Source: G965220205 sp965220205
GTDB lineage: Bacteria > Chloroflexota > Dehalococcoidia > Lucifugimonadales > Australimonadaceae
NCBI GenBank assembly: GCA_965220205.1
Contig: OZ244812.1
Location: 1,860,001-1,924,000 of the forward strand
Direction of reading: 5' to 3'
Length of the DNA stretch: 64,000 nucleotides
Shown here: one piece after another, positions 50,672 to 58,944 of the stretch
How the letters are laid out: every line of letters starts with the position of its first letter
Position numbering within the stretch: the stretch's first letter is position 1
The notes under the pieces: model-generated
Told to the model about the DNA's origin: nothing
Seen by the model: only the letters and a program-made list of their open reading frames with translations
Database searches by the model: none
Translations under genes and position numbers: made by a program

Positions 50672-53600
50672 CTACGCCGGGACGGCAGCCGGTTGCAGCG
50701 CCTCTCCCGGTACGGGGACGCCGTCGCGGTAGAAGACCTCGTTGCCCAACACCGCCGGCACCCGGGCGCCCGGAGTGAGGATGCCGACCAGGTTCAGCGG
50801 GTCGCACGCGGACACGCGTACGACCTCGCCGCTCGGCTCGCGGCGGTGCACGGCGCGAACTGCGTCGACCGCCTCTTGGAGCGCGAACTGCTCGCCAACG
50901 AGGCCGGCGACGAACCGCCCGCCACGCACCTCCCCGCGGGCCTCCGCGCGGCGGTAGGCGCGCGCCAGCACGCCCCATGGCGGCGCCAGCGGCTCACGCG
51001 CAACCAGCTCCCGCGTGACGATGCCGTAGCGGCGGAGCAGCTGCGCCGCCCGCGCCTCGACCGTGCCGCTATCGCGTGAGCCGTCGTGCCCGCCAGGCGC
51101 GCCCCGGGGCACGGGATGCGCCAGCAGCGACCAGCGGCTGCCCGTACGGCTGGCGGCGCCCAGCTGCGAACGGCGGGCAAAGTGGGAGCGGCGCGGCGTA
51201 CGCTTGGCCACGCCCGAGATCAGGCCGCGCAGTGCGCCGAAGCCGTCAGCCGTCACCGCGCCCGCGGCGGCGAGGACCCACAGCCCCTCGTTGACCTCGG
51301 ACGGCAAGCGGCGCGTGCCGCTCACGATATCGGGCGTGAACGACGCGCCGTGGCCACGCAGGTACTCGTAGACGTCGGCCGCCGCGCCGGTCAGCGCCAG
51401 GTCGGCGTCGAGCGGGTCCAGCAGCCAGTCGAGGTCGTCGCGCAGGCCGATGGAGACGGGACCATTGCGCGACAGACCGGAGGCCGGGGGCTCGGCGCCT
51501 GCGCGACGGGCGAATCTTCCCCACGCGAGCACGCCGCCGAAGCAGAGCGCGTCGAGGCTCGCGGTGTGGTAGTCGGCGATCCGAGACGGCAGGAGCCCCG
51601 TCTCCCAGGCCGCCGCCGCAGCCTCGAACCCTTGCAGCTGCTCGACGACCCCCACCAAGCCGGCGTCTCCGGTGACTCGGCTGCCAGGCGCTACGTGCTG
51701 CCACTCCAGGAGGAACCGGATGAGACTCGCGACCGGGACCGGCTCGATCTCACGGCGCAGGCGCCCGATCGTACTCCGGTGGATGCGAGCGAGGATACGG
51801 CGGTCGCAGAACTCCTCGGGGCCGTCGGGGGCGCTCAGCCGGAACCGCCCACGCAGCACGAGCCCCTGCGTCTCCAGCCGGGCGATCGCCTGCGTCACCG
51901 CCCGTTCGTCGAGCGCCAACAGTTCGGCGAGGCCGGCTGCGGTGAACGGACCCGACGACTCGGCGCGCGCGCGGACGATCTCCGCAACCGCGGCCTCCCG
52001 CTCCTCCTCCTGCGCCGCAACCTCTCCCGGCAACGGGGGTGTGAGGCCGTACGCGGTTCGCACAACGTCGGCGCGCTCCGCGGCGTACCAGGACCATCGA
52101 TTTCCGTTGTCGAGCATGAACGCTCGACCGCCCGCCGCGAGCTCCTGGAGCCAGGCCCGCCAGTCGTCCGCCTCGTCGGGATGCGCAGCGAAGTCGCCGT
52201 CGGCGAGGACGCACAGCGACAGCAAGGCGTCGTGCGTCTCATCGAGGTCGCGGATAACGGGCCAAGCGTAGGCCTCCTCCTCGGCGATGGCGTCAGGGCT
52301 GAGCGCCCCGAGGTCGCGCGAGTCCTCGGGCAGCGCCCGGCGCAACGCGACCGCGCGCGCCCTGCGCTCCTCCAAGGGAGCGTCGTCGAGGAACGCGTAG
52401 GGCATCGCGTTCAGTATCTGGTGCGAGAAGACCGACGGCTGCACCGTGTCGCGCCCGTAGACCTCGATCTCGCCTCGCTCTATCCGGCCAAGCAGACCGC
52501 GGAGCCCCTCGAGGTCGAGCGCCTCCGTCAGGCAATCGCGGACCGTCTCGAACACCAGCGGGTGGTCCGGCGGCTCGATAGCGACGCCCGCCGGCGCGTT
52601 GTCCTGGCACGCGGCCGCCTCGGGAAAGACAGCCGCGAGGAGGTCGTCGGAACGCATGCGCTGAATCGCGGCCGGCACGCGTTTGCCTCCCGCGTGGCGC
52701 AGCAGGGCGAGCGCGCGGGAGGCGGTCCAGCGCCAGCGCAGCGGGAAGATCGGCCCTTGCATCACCGCCTGGAGGAGCGTCTCGCGGGCCGTCGCCGGCT
52801 TCACGTACCGGAAGACGTCCTCCACGGGGAAGGAGTGCTGAGGAGTCAACGAGATGTTGATCCCCTCGTCGGTCGCGGACGCCTGTAGCTCGACGTTGAA
52901 CCCAACGCAGAACCGTTTGCGCAGCGCCAGCCCCCAGGCGCGGTTGATGCGGCTGCCCAGGGGCGAATGAATGACCAACTGCATGCCGCCCGCCTCGTCG
53001 AAGAAGCGCTCCGCGACGATGCGGTCGTCCGTGGGCACGATGCCGAGCACGCGCTTGCCCTCGGCGATGTACGCGACGGTCTGCTCGGCGACGGCCCGCG
53101 ATACGCCGGTCTCCATCACCCATGCGACGGCGGTCTCCGGTACAGTGAGCCGCTCGTCGACGGCTCGCCGAATGGCCGAGACCTCGCCGGACAGCTCCCG
53201 CGTACGCCCTGGGGCCTCGCCTAACCAGAACGGAATCGTGGGCGGTTGGCCCTGGGCCTCCTCGACGCGCACCGTCCCCGTCTGGATCCGCCGGATCTTC
53301 CAGGGCGTGTTGCCCAACAGGAAGATGTCGCCGGCCATGCTCTCGATGGCGAAATCCTCGTTCACCGTGCCGACCATCGTGCCGTCGGGCTCGGCGATGA
53401 CCAGATAGTCGGCAGTGTCCGGGATCGCGCCGCCGGAGGTCACGGCGGCGATCCGGGCGCCCCGCCGGGCCTTGACCCGCCGGTTCACGCCGTCGCGGTG
53501 GAGATAGGCGGCGCCCCGTCCCCAGCGGTTGGCGACGCCTTCCGACAGCATGTCGACGACCTGGTCGAACTTCTCCCGCGGCAGCTCGGCGTAGGGATAG

Positions 53601-54901
53601 GCCCGGCGCACCGTGTCGTAAAGGTCGTCCTCCGACCACTCCTCGCTCACGCAAGCGGCAACCATCTGCTGAGCCAGCACGTCCAGGGGCCAGGGCGGGA
53701 TGCTGAGCGCGTCGAGCACGCCCCCGCGGATGGCGCTGAGCAATGCGATCGTCTCGACCATATCGTCGCGCGTGAGCGGGTAGACGCGGCCCTTCGGCGT
53801 TCCGCCGAGCCAGTGGCCCGACCGGCCCACGCGCTGGAGGCCGACGCCGATGTTGCGCGGCGAGCCAATCTGGCAGACGAGGTCGACGTCCCCGACGTCG
53901 ATGCCAAGCTCGAGCGACGCCGTGGCGACGCAGACCGCCACGTCGCCGGACTTCAGCCGCTGCTCGGCGTCGTACCGCGCCTCCTTCGACATGCTGCCGT
54001 GGTGCGCGACGACCTCCGCGTCGCCGAGCCGCTCCGACATGAGGTGGGCAACGCGCTCGACCAGGCGACGCGTGTTCACGAACAAGAGCGTCGTGCGGTG
54101 CGCCCGAACGAGCTCCGTGATCTGGTCGAGCGTCTGGGCCCATTGCTCGTGAGTCGCGATGGGCCCCAGCTCGAACCCCTCCGGCAGCTCGACGGCAAGG
54201 TCCATGGCCCGGCGGTGGCCCGTATCCACGATCGCGCACTCGGACGCGCCCCCCGTCAGGAAGCGCGCCGCCTCCTCGATGGGCTTCTGGGTAGCCGAGA
54301 GGCCGATGCGCGTGACGGGGCCTTCGGCGAGGCGGCATAGGCGCTCGACCGACAACGACAGGTGCGAACCGCGTTTGTTCGCCGCCACGGCGTGCAGCTC
54401 ATCGAGGATCAGTGTGCGCGCCGCCTTCAGCGGCTCGCGCCCGCGCTCCGTCGTCAGCAGGATGTACAGCGACTCCGGCGTCGTGATCAGCACGTGCGGC
54501 GGGCGTTTCGCGTGGAGCGCCCGCTCCTTCGCCGGCGTGTCGCCGGTGCGCACGGCGACCCGTATCTCGGGGATGGGGAAGCCCATCTCCTCGGCGAGCG
54601 CGGTGATCTCGGCAAGCGGGTCGAGCAGGTTGCGCTGGATGTCGTTCGCAAGCGCCTTCAGCGGCGAGACGTAGACGACCTGCGTCCCGCGGTCGAGACC
54701 GCTCGCGAGCGCCTGCCGCACGAGGCCGTCGAGGGCGGTGAGGAACGCGGCGAGCGTCTTTCCTGAGCCCGTTGGCGCAGCGATGAGCGTATGGCGGCCC
54801 GAAGCGATCGCAGGCCATCCCTGCGCTTGCGCCTCCGTCGGCGCCCCGAAGCGCCGCTCGAACCACGTCCGAATCAGCGGATGAAAGCTCTCAATCGTCA
54901 C
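50672..54901 (-). CDS. lhr: Lhr-type superfamily 2 DNA helicase
   Basis: 1,409 residues from a GTG at 54901. Helicase core: motif I IAAPTGSGKTLAAFLTAL, motif II ILDELHAVAANKRG (DELH), motif III SATQKP, then motifs V and VI in ATASLELGIDVGDVDLVCQ and GVGLQRVGRSGH. A winged-helix and the Lhr core domain follow, then a long C-terminal Lhr-CTD with AAA-like and wHTH segments (EFCDRRILARIHRSTIGRL). Lhr unwinds forked DNA and RNA:DNA hybrids in repair. Full length, no frameshift. Confidence 0.92.
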   Translation of the reverse strand: MTIESFHPLIRTWFERRFGAPTEAQAQGWPAIASGRHTLIAAPTGSGKTLAAFLTALDGLVRQALASGLDRGTQVVYVSPLKALANDIQRNLLDPLAEITALAEEMGFPIPEIRVAVRTGDTPAKERALHAKRPPHVLITTPESLYILLTTERGREPLKAARTLILDELHAVAANKRGSHLSLSVERLCRLAEGPVTRIGLSATQKPIEEAARFLTGGASECAIVDTGHRRAMDLAVELPEGFELGPIATHEQWAQTLDQITELVRAHRTTLLFVNTRRLVERVAHLMSERLGDAEVVAHHGSMSKEARYDAEQRLKSGDVAVCVATASLELGIDVGDVDLVCQIGSPRNIGVGLQRVGRSGHWLGGTPKGRVYPLTRDDMVETIALLSAIRGGVLDALSIPPWPLDVLAQQMVAACVSEEWSEDDLYDTVRRAYPYAELPREKFDQVVDMLSEGVANRWGRGAAYLHRDGVNRRVKARRGARIAAVTSGGAIPDTADYLVIAEPDGTMVGTVNEDFAIESMAGDIFLLGNTPWKIRRIQTGTVRVEEAQGQPPTIPFWLGEAPGRTRELSGEVSAIRRAVDERLTVPETAVAWVMETGVSRAVAEQTVAYIAEGKRVLGIVPTDDRIVAERFFDEAGGMQLVIHSPLGSRINRAWGLALRKRFCVGFNVELQASATDEGINISLTPQHSFPVEDVFRYVKPATARETLLQAVMQGPIFPLRWRWTASRALALLRHAGGKRVPAAIQRMRSDDLLAAVFPEAAACQDNAPAGVAIEPPDHPLVFETVRDCLTEALDLEGLRGLLGRIERGEIEVYGRDTVQPSVFSHQILNAMPYAFLDDAPLEERRARAVALRRALPEDSRDLGALSPDAIAEEEAYAWPVIRDLDETHDALLSLCVLADGDFAAHPDEADDWRAWLQELAAGGRAFMLDNGNRWSWYAAERADVVRTAYGLTPPLPGEVAAQEEEREAAVAEIVRARAESSGPFTAAGLAELLALDERAVTQAIARLETQGLVLRGRFRLSAPDGPEEFCDRRILARIHRSTIGRLRREIEPVPVASLIRFLLEWQHVAPGSRVTGDAGLVGVVEQLQGFEAAAAAWETGLLPSRIADYHTASLDALCFGGVLAWGRFARRAGAEPPASGLSRNGPVSIGLRDDLDWLLDPLDADLALTGAAADVYEYLRGHGASFTPDIVSGTRRLPSEVNEGLWVLAAAGAVTADGFGALRGLISGVAKRTPRRSHFARRSQLGAASRTGSRWSLLAHPVPRGAPGGHDGSRDSGTVEARAAQLLRRYGIVTRELVAREPLAPPWGVLARAYRRAEARGEVRGGRFVAGLVGEQFALQEAVDAVRAVHRREPSGEVVRVSACDPLNLVGILTPGARVPAVLGNEVFYRDGVPVPGEALQPAAVPA

Positions 54902-55103
54902 GTCGACGCCGCTCCGCGCAGGGAATCACCCCGCGCATGATGCCTCAAGGGCGTCGGCGGCGTCGAGCGCCCGGTGTCCCAGTCGAGTCCCGCCGCCGAC
55001 GGCAAGCCGCCGGGGTCCGCGTGTCGAGGCGCGAGGGGTCCCGCGCGGCCTTCGACGGAATAGCGACCATCGACGTCGAGATGCTCAGGGCTAGAGCCCC
55101 CAA

Positions 55104-55156
55104 TCCGTTCGTGGTCCCCTTCGACGAACTCAGGGCGAAGGGATTGGGACGGAGTT
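55104..55156. repeat. Short dispersed repeat of the TTCGACGA-TCAGGGCGAA family, copy 1
   Basis: Holds CGTTCGTGG, CCCCTTCGAC, CTCAGGGCGAA and GGACGGAGTT in the same order as 55583-55654; the second copy has about 19 extra bases between the second and third blocks. The family is common in environmental genomes and reads as FDRLRAG in one frame. Confidence 0.7.
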
Positions 55157-55187
55157 ATTCCTATAGGTTCTCGTGTTGGCGCATGGG

Positions 55188-55408
55188 AAGGACGGGAATG
55201 GACCTGAATGGACCGGAATGGTGCAGGGCGCCCACTCGTAGATTGCATGGATCTACGAGCGGCGCGCGGGAGATTTCTTCCATAGTGAGCCATTTTGCGC
55301 CATTCTGGGCCGTTCCTCCCTCCCGGTCTGTGGACAGAAGCCGGTGGCGGGGCGAGAGCTGCGCTTTTTTCTCTGTAACATTTTGTAGCATTCTGTAGCA
55401 TTTGCCCT
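55188..55408. repeat. Modular repeat of 10-bp-phased AATG/CATT triplets, copy B (inverted)
   Basis: AATGGACCTG, AATGGACCGG and AATGGTGCAG are at 55197, 55207 and 55217. A perfect palindrome follows (CTCGTAGAT at 55236, ATCTACGAG at 55251). Then CATAGTGAGC, CATTTTGCGC, CATTCTGGGC and CGTTCCTCCC are at 55271, 55281, 55291 and 55301. CATTTTGTAG, CATTCTGTAG and CATTTGCCCT are at 55379, 55389 and 55399. Order and spacing mirror copy A in reverse. The region 54902-55671 has no supportable gene. Confidence 0.8.
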
Positions 55409-55536
55409 CTGGGGCGGGGCCGGAGACCGGCGGCGAGGCGGGCGGGCCGTTGGAGATAGGGTAGAGGCGCGGAGACGATTGGGCAACGGCCAATTGTCAT
55501 AGCGACGACAGGCGGGTAGGTCGGGAATCCAGAGCG

Positions 55537-55573
55537 GGGGCGTGGGTTCCCGTGTCGGGGCACGAGAACGACG
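55537..55573. repeat. Partial inverted copy of the ~147-bp repeat
   Basis: GCGTGGGTTCCCGTGTCGGG followed by CACGAGAAC is the reverse complement of the end of the 45014-45162 repeat. Only this ~37-bp end is present. Confidence 0.7.
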
Positions 55574-55582
55574 AGAGGGGCG

Positions 55583-55654
55583 TCCGTTCGTGGGACCCCT
55601 TCGACAGGCTCCGGGCAGGCTTCGACGATCTCAGGGCGAACGGACGACGGAGTT
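55583..55654. repeat. Short dispersed repeat of the TTCGACGA-TCAGGGCGAA family, copy 2
   Basis: CGTTCGTGGG, CCCCTTCGACAGGCTCCGGG, TTCGACGATCTCAGGGCGAA, then GGACGACGGAGTTG. This is the fuller copy of the family at 55104. Confidence 0.7.
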
Positions 55655-55671
55655 GTTCAGAGGCGCGCAGC

Positions 55672-56409
55672 CTACAGCGCCAACCTCAACATCGGCGCGA
55701 GTTCCGCGACATGGTCCACCTGATGGTCCGGCGGCTGTAGGGCAGTCGGCCACGCCCTGCCGCGCCGCACCCAAGCGGTGGACATGCCCACTGCCTGCGC
55801 GCCCCCGATGTCGGCCACCGCGTTGTCGCCCACGAACAGCACGCGCCCGCTTGCGGTCAGCCCGGTTTGCCGCAACGCCTCGTGGAATATCTCCGGCGCC
55901 GGCTTCGCGTGGCCGATCTCTTCGGACACGATGAAGCAACCGGGATTCGCCTCCGAACCCAGTAGCGGGACCTTGTCGTGCTGGCTACTGCTGCCGTTGG
56001 TCACGATGCCCCATGGCGTGCCGGCATGACGGAGGGCGGCGACCAGCGCCTGCATGCGAGGGTCCTCTTCGTACGACGCCACGTACCAAGCTCCGTACCA
56101 GGCCACGAGCTCCTCATGCCGGCGCCCGATGCGGGGCCACTGGGCGAGCACGCGCTCCATCAGTACATGGCGGCCCGCTGCGCCATCGTCGTCGAGGGCG
56201 ACAAACCTGGCGACTGCCTCATCGCGTGTCGCTTGGGCGCGTATCGCAGGCTCCGCGTCGTACAGAGCGTCAGCGATGCGCACTACGGCGGCTGCCCGGT
56301 CGACGAGCGTGTTGTCGAGGTCGAACAGGACCCCCTCATACGACGAGCCATCTGCGTTGCGGTCATAGGTCACGAGCCGATCTCCCCTTGCATCGACGTG
56401 GCGCGACAT
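55672..56409 (-). CDS. HAD-superfamily hydrolase
   Basis: 245 residues. Motif I EGVLFDLDNTLVDRAAAVV (DxD nucleophile), motif II GIVTNGSSSQHDK, motif III lysine in EEIGHAKPAPEIFHEALR and motif IV VLFVGDNAVADIGGAQAVG with GDN. A C1 helical cap is inserted after motif I. This is the phosphoglycolate-phosphatase-like subgroup; the true phosphate substrate is unknown. Divergent from the binding-protein gene. Confidence 0.88.
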   Translation of the reverse strand: MSRHVDARGDRLVTYDRNADGSSYEGVLFDLDNTLVDRAAAVVRIADALYDAEPAIRAQATRDEAVARFVALDDDGAAGRHVLMERVLAQWPRIGRRHEELVAWYGAWYVASYEEDPRMQALVAALRHAGTPWGIVTNGSSSQHDKVPLLGSEANPGCFIVSEEIGHAKPAPEIFHEALRQTGLTASGRVLFVGDNAVADIGGAQAVGMSTAWVRRGRAWPTALQPPDHQVDHVAELAPMLRLAL

Positions 56410-56460
56410 TGCCGCAAGAGGCTACCATGCGCCGGAACGCTTCGGGCGCGGGAGGCAGAG

Positions 56461-57531
56461 ATGCGTATTGGCGTCGTGTACCAGGCTGGCGGGCTCGGCG
56501 CGTCCACGTCCGAGCAGTTGCTCGGGACTCGGCTCGCCGCTGCGCACACGCAGGGCGAAACGCCCGGGCCGGGCGGTCCGCTCGAAGTCATCGAACGTGA
56601 GGTCGGCGCGGAGGGGACTGCGTTCGAGGCCGAGCTAAGCGCCCTCGTCCACGACGAGCGATGCGACGCGCTGCTCGGCATCCTGCCCGTGCCGCGGTCC
56701 GTCGAGACGGCGCAGTGGTGCGAGGCGGAGGGCGTGCTCTACTCCACCGCCAACAACAATCCGCTGCTTTGGCAGGGGCGCAAGCACGTGTTTCACATCG
56801 GCGTGCCGTCCGAGGTCACCGCCGCGGCCTCGATGCGCTACCTCCACGGCGAACGCGGCGCCTCCCGGGTCGCGGTCCTCCACACGCCGGGAGAGTTCCA
56901 AGTGTTCGCCGCGCATTGCATAGTCGAGGCAGCCGAAAAGCTCGGCGTGAGCGCAATCGCCATCGACGTTGGCCTCGATGCGGCCGCCGGCGCCGGCGTG
57001 GCCGGTCAGATCGAGGCGTACTCGCCCGACGCTATCTGCGTCATGGCCTCCGAGCTCGACCGCGTGAGTGAGCTGGCGCCGACGGTGGCCGCGTGGCGCC
57101 GTCAGACCCCAGGCGCGGACCGGCCAGCGCTCTTCGCCCGCGGCATGCTCTGCCGCGAGTTCGCGGACCGCAACGGCGCAACCGACGACGGATTCGACTT
57201 CATCGACCTCTACATGCGCGGGGAGGGCGCCCCGGCCGAGGAGCTCGCTCTCGTGGAGCGGTTGGCCTCCGCGGACCCCCGGCTCGTCGCGACAGCGAGT
57301 CACGGCTTCGGCTGGGACTGCCTCCGGTTGCTGGTTGCGGCGCTGCGGCCGGGGCTCGACGGCGCCGAGGCCGCAGCGCGCCTCGAGTCGGCTGACTTCG
57401 TCCCCGGGGCGACCGGCCCGCTGCACTTCGCCGCGGCCGACCACAACGGGCGCTGGCAGTACGACCCGACCACCATCGCTCGCCTTCGCGAGGGGCGCTT
57501 CGTCACCGTATCGAGACTTGCCAGGGGTTGA
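56461..57531 (+). CDS. Type-1 periplasmic-binding-fold protein without signal peptide
   Basis: 356 residues. MRIGVVYQAGGLGASTSEQL starts the first Rossmann lobe directly. Then DALLGILPVPRSVETAQWC, VAVLHTPGEFQVFAAHC and the second-lobe segment SPDAICVMASELDRV follow, as in leucine-type ABC ligand-binding proteins and AmiC-like sensors. There is no signal peptide or lipobox and no permease nearby, so it is likely a cytosolic amide or amino-acid sensor rather than a transporter subunit. Confidence 0.65.
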   Translation: MRIGVVYQAGGLGASTSEQLLGTRLAAAHTQGETPGPGGPLEVIEREVGAEGTAFEAELSALVHDERCDALLGILPVPRSVETAQWCEAEGVLYSTANNNPLLWQGRKHVFHIGVPSEVTAAASMRYLHGERGASRVAVLHTPGEFQVFAAHCIVEAAEKLGVSAIAIDVGLDAAAGAGVAGQIEAYSPDAICVMASELDRVSELAPTVAAWRRQTPGADRPALFARGMLCREFADRNGATDDGFDFIDLYMRGEGAPAEELALVERLASADPRLVATASHGFGWDCLRLLVAALRPGLDGAEAAARLESADFVPGATGPLHFAAADHNGRWQYDPTTIARLREGRFVTVSRLARG

Positions 57532-57539
57532 TCGACCCG

Positions 57540-57878
57540 CTACGGATGCGGCGGCTGCGCCGCTTCGTACACCTCGATTGCGCAGCCTTCCGCCCAAGCG
57601 AGGTGCGGATGGCTCGCGAGGAGAGCCTGAGCGCCCGCCATGTCCTCGGCCTCCAGGACCGAGTAGCCCAAGGGGTTTGACTCGGCCGGGGAGCTGCCGG
57701 ACGCCGTCACCCTCTGACCGCCGCCGAGCGGCGAACCCATGTCCACGAGGCCGTCGCCGCAGCTTTCCGCCCAAGCCATCCACGCCGCAAAGCCCTTCTG
57801 CATGTCCTCGGGCGTAGCGTTCGCCATCCCCCACGCTGCCGACTCAGGCGCGTGATACAGCACGATGTACCTTCCCAC
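57540..57878 (-). CDS. YCII-like small protein
   Basis: 112 residues from a GTG at 57878 with GGGGAG about 7 bp upstream. GRYIVLYHAPESAAWGMANA, then KGFAAWMAWAESCGDGLVDMG and a final ALLASHPHLAWAEGCAIEVYE follow the YCII/DGPF pattern of ferredoxin-like-fold proteins (with an active-site-type His). Reaction unknown. Confidence 0.75.
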   Translation of the reverse strand: MGRYIVLYHAPESAAWGMANATPEDMQKGFAAWMAWAESCGDGLVDMGSPLGGGQRVTASGSSPAESNPLGYSVLEAEDMAGAQALLASHPHLAWAEGCAIEVYEAAQPPHP

Positions 57879-58055
57879 AAACACCTCCCCACGGGATTGC
57901 TCGTACGATCCGTCATTGGACGCCCGCCACCGTAGCAAGCGGCGCATGGGGAGAGCAATGGCCCGATGCCGTCTCCCCGCCGTTGGCGCGCCGCGCCGGC
58001 GTCGTTAGAATCGACGCGCTGGCAGCCCGCCGCTCGGCGGCGAAGGAGAGAACAC

Positions 58056-58343
58056 ATGACCGCATACGTGCTCGCCGATGTCGAAGTCACGGACCCGGAG
58101 CTCTACGAGACCTACCGCGGGGGGACCGCAGCGACGGTCGAGCAGTACGGAGGCGCGTTCGCGGTGCGGGGCGGCGACGTCGAGGTGCGCGAGGGCGCAT
58201 GGCGCCCCGGGCGTCTCGTCGTGCTCCGGTTCTCCGACATGGACGCGGCGAGGGCCTGGTACGACTCCGAGGAGTACGCGCCGCTCAAGGCGCTCAGGCA
58301 GCGCGCGGCCAAGTCCAGCGTGCTGATCGTCGAGGGCGTCTAG
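58056..58343 (+). CDS. DUF1330 family protein
   Basis: 95 residues, AAGGAGAGAACAC before the ATG. TAYVLADVEVTDPELYETYR, GAFAVRGGDVEVREG and RLVVLRFSDMDAARAWYDSE are the DUF1330 signature; small dimeric alpha/beta barrel. Function unknown; fold relatives include monooxygenases and isomerases. Confidence 0.9.
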   Translation: MTAYVLADVEVTDPELYETYRGGTAATVEQYGGAFAVRGGDVEVREGAWRPGRLVVLRFSDMDAARAWYDSEEYAPLKALRQRAAKSSVLIVEGV

Positions 58344-58446
58344 CGCGTTCTTCACCGCGCCGCAACGCAAGTCTCGAGCGTCGTTAACCTTGACCAAGCC
58401 GAGGGTGGCTGGTAACTATGCAGCCACGACTCGATAGGAGGAACGA

Positions 58447-58767
58447 ATGGGAAAGTACCTTATCGCGGCCAACTACACGCAGTCAGGTCTCGCGGGTCTC
58501 CTGAAGGAGGGCGGCACGAGCCGGCGCGCGGCCTTGACGCAGACCGTCGAAGGGGTGGGCGGCAGTCTGGAATCGCTTTACTACGCGTTCGGGGCTCGCG
58601 ACGTCTACATCATCGCTGATCTCCCCGACGACGCGACGGCCACGGCCCTCTCCCTGGCCGTCGGGGCCGCCGGCGCCCTCACCGTAGACATCACCGTGCT
58701 CATAACGCCGGAGACAGTGGACGAGGCGATCAAGAAGAACGTGCCCTACCGGGCGCCGGGCGCCTAA
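58447..58767 (+). CDS. GYD domain protein
   Basis: 106 residues. GKYLIAANYTQSGLAGLLKE, then YYAFGARDVYIIADLPDDATA fits the GYD family, another small ferredoxin-like fold. TAGGAGGAACG precedes the ATG. Third such small protein in 1.2 kb. Confidence 0.88.
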   Translation: MGKYLIAANYTQSGLAGLLKEGGTSRRAALTQTVEGVGGSLESLYYAFGARDVYIIADLPDDATATALSLAVGAAGALTVDITVLITPETVDEAIKKNVPYRAPGA

Positions 58768-58930
58768 GGCGGAGCGCAGGTCGGGCACGAGGGGGGCGCA
58801 GCCGGGAAGGCAGGTTGCGCCTCCCCCTACAGACGAAGCCGACGCCCGCGGATGCCGCTCGACGCTTGGCCCTGCCCCATTCGTCATCCCTCGTGGCGAG
58901 CGAGGCGCCTGCAATGGGCGCGCCCTCTGA

Positions 58931-58936
58931 TACACT
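58931..58936 (+). promoter_or_regulatory. Candidate -10 for accC, very close to its ATG
   Basis: TACACT in CTGATACACTAGCG ends only 8 bp before the ATG at 58945 and no ribosome site follows, which fits a leaderless transcript. The -35 is unclear. Confidence 0.4.
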
Positions 58937-58944
58937 AGCGTCCT

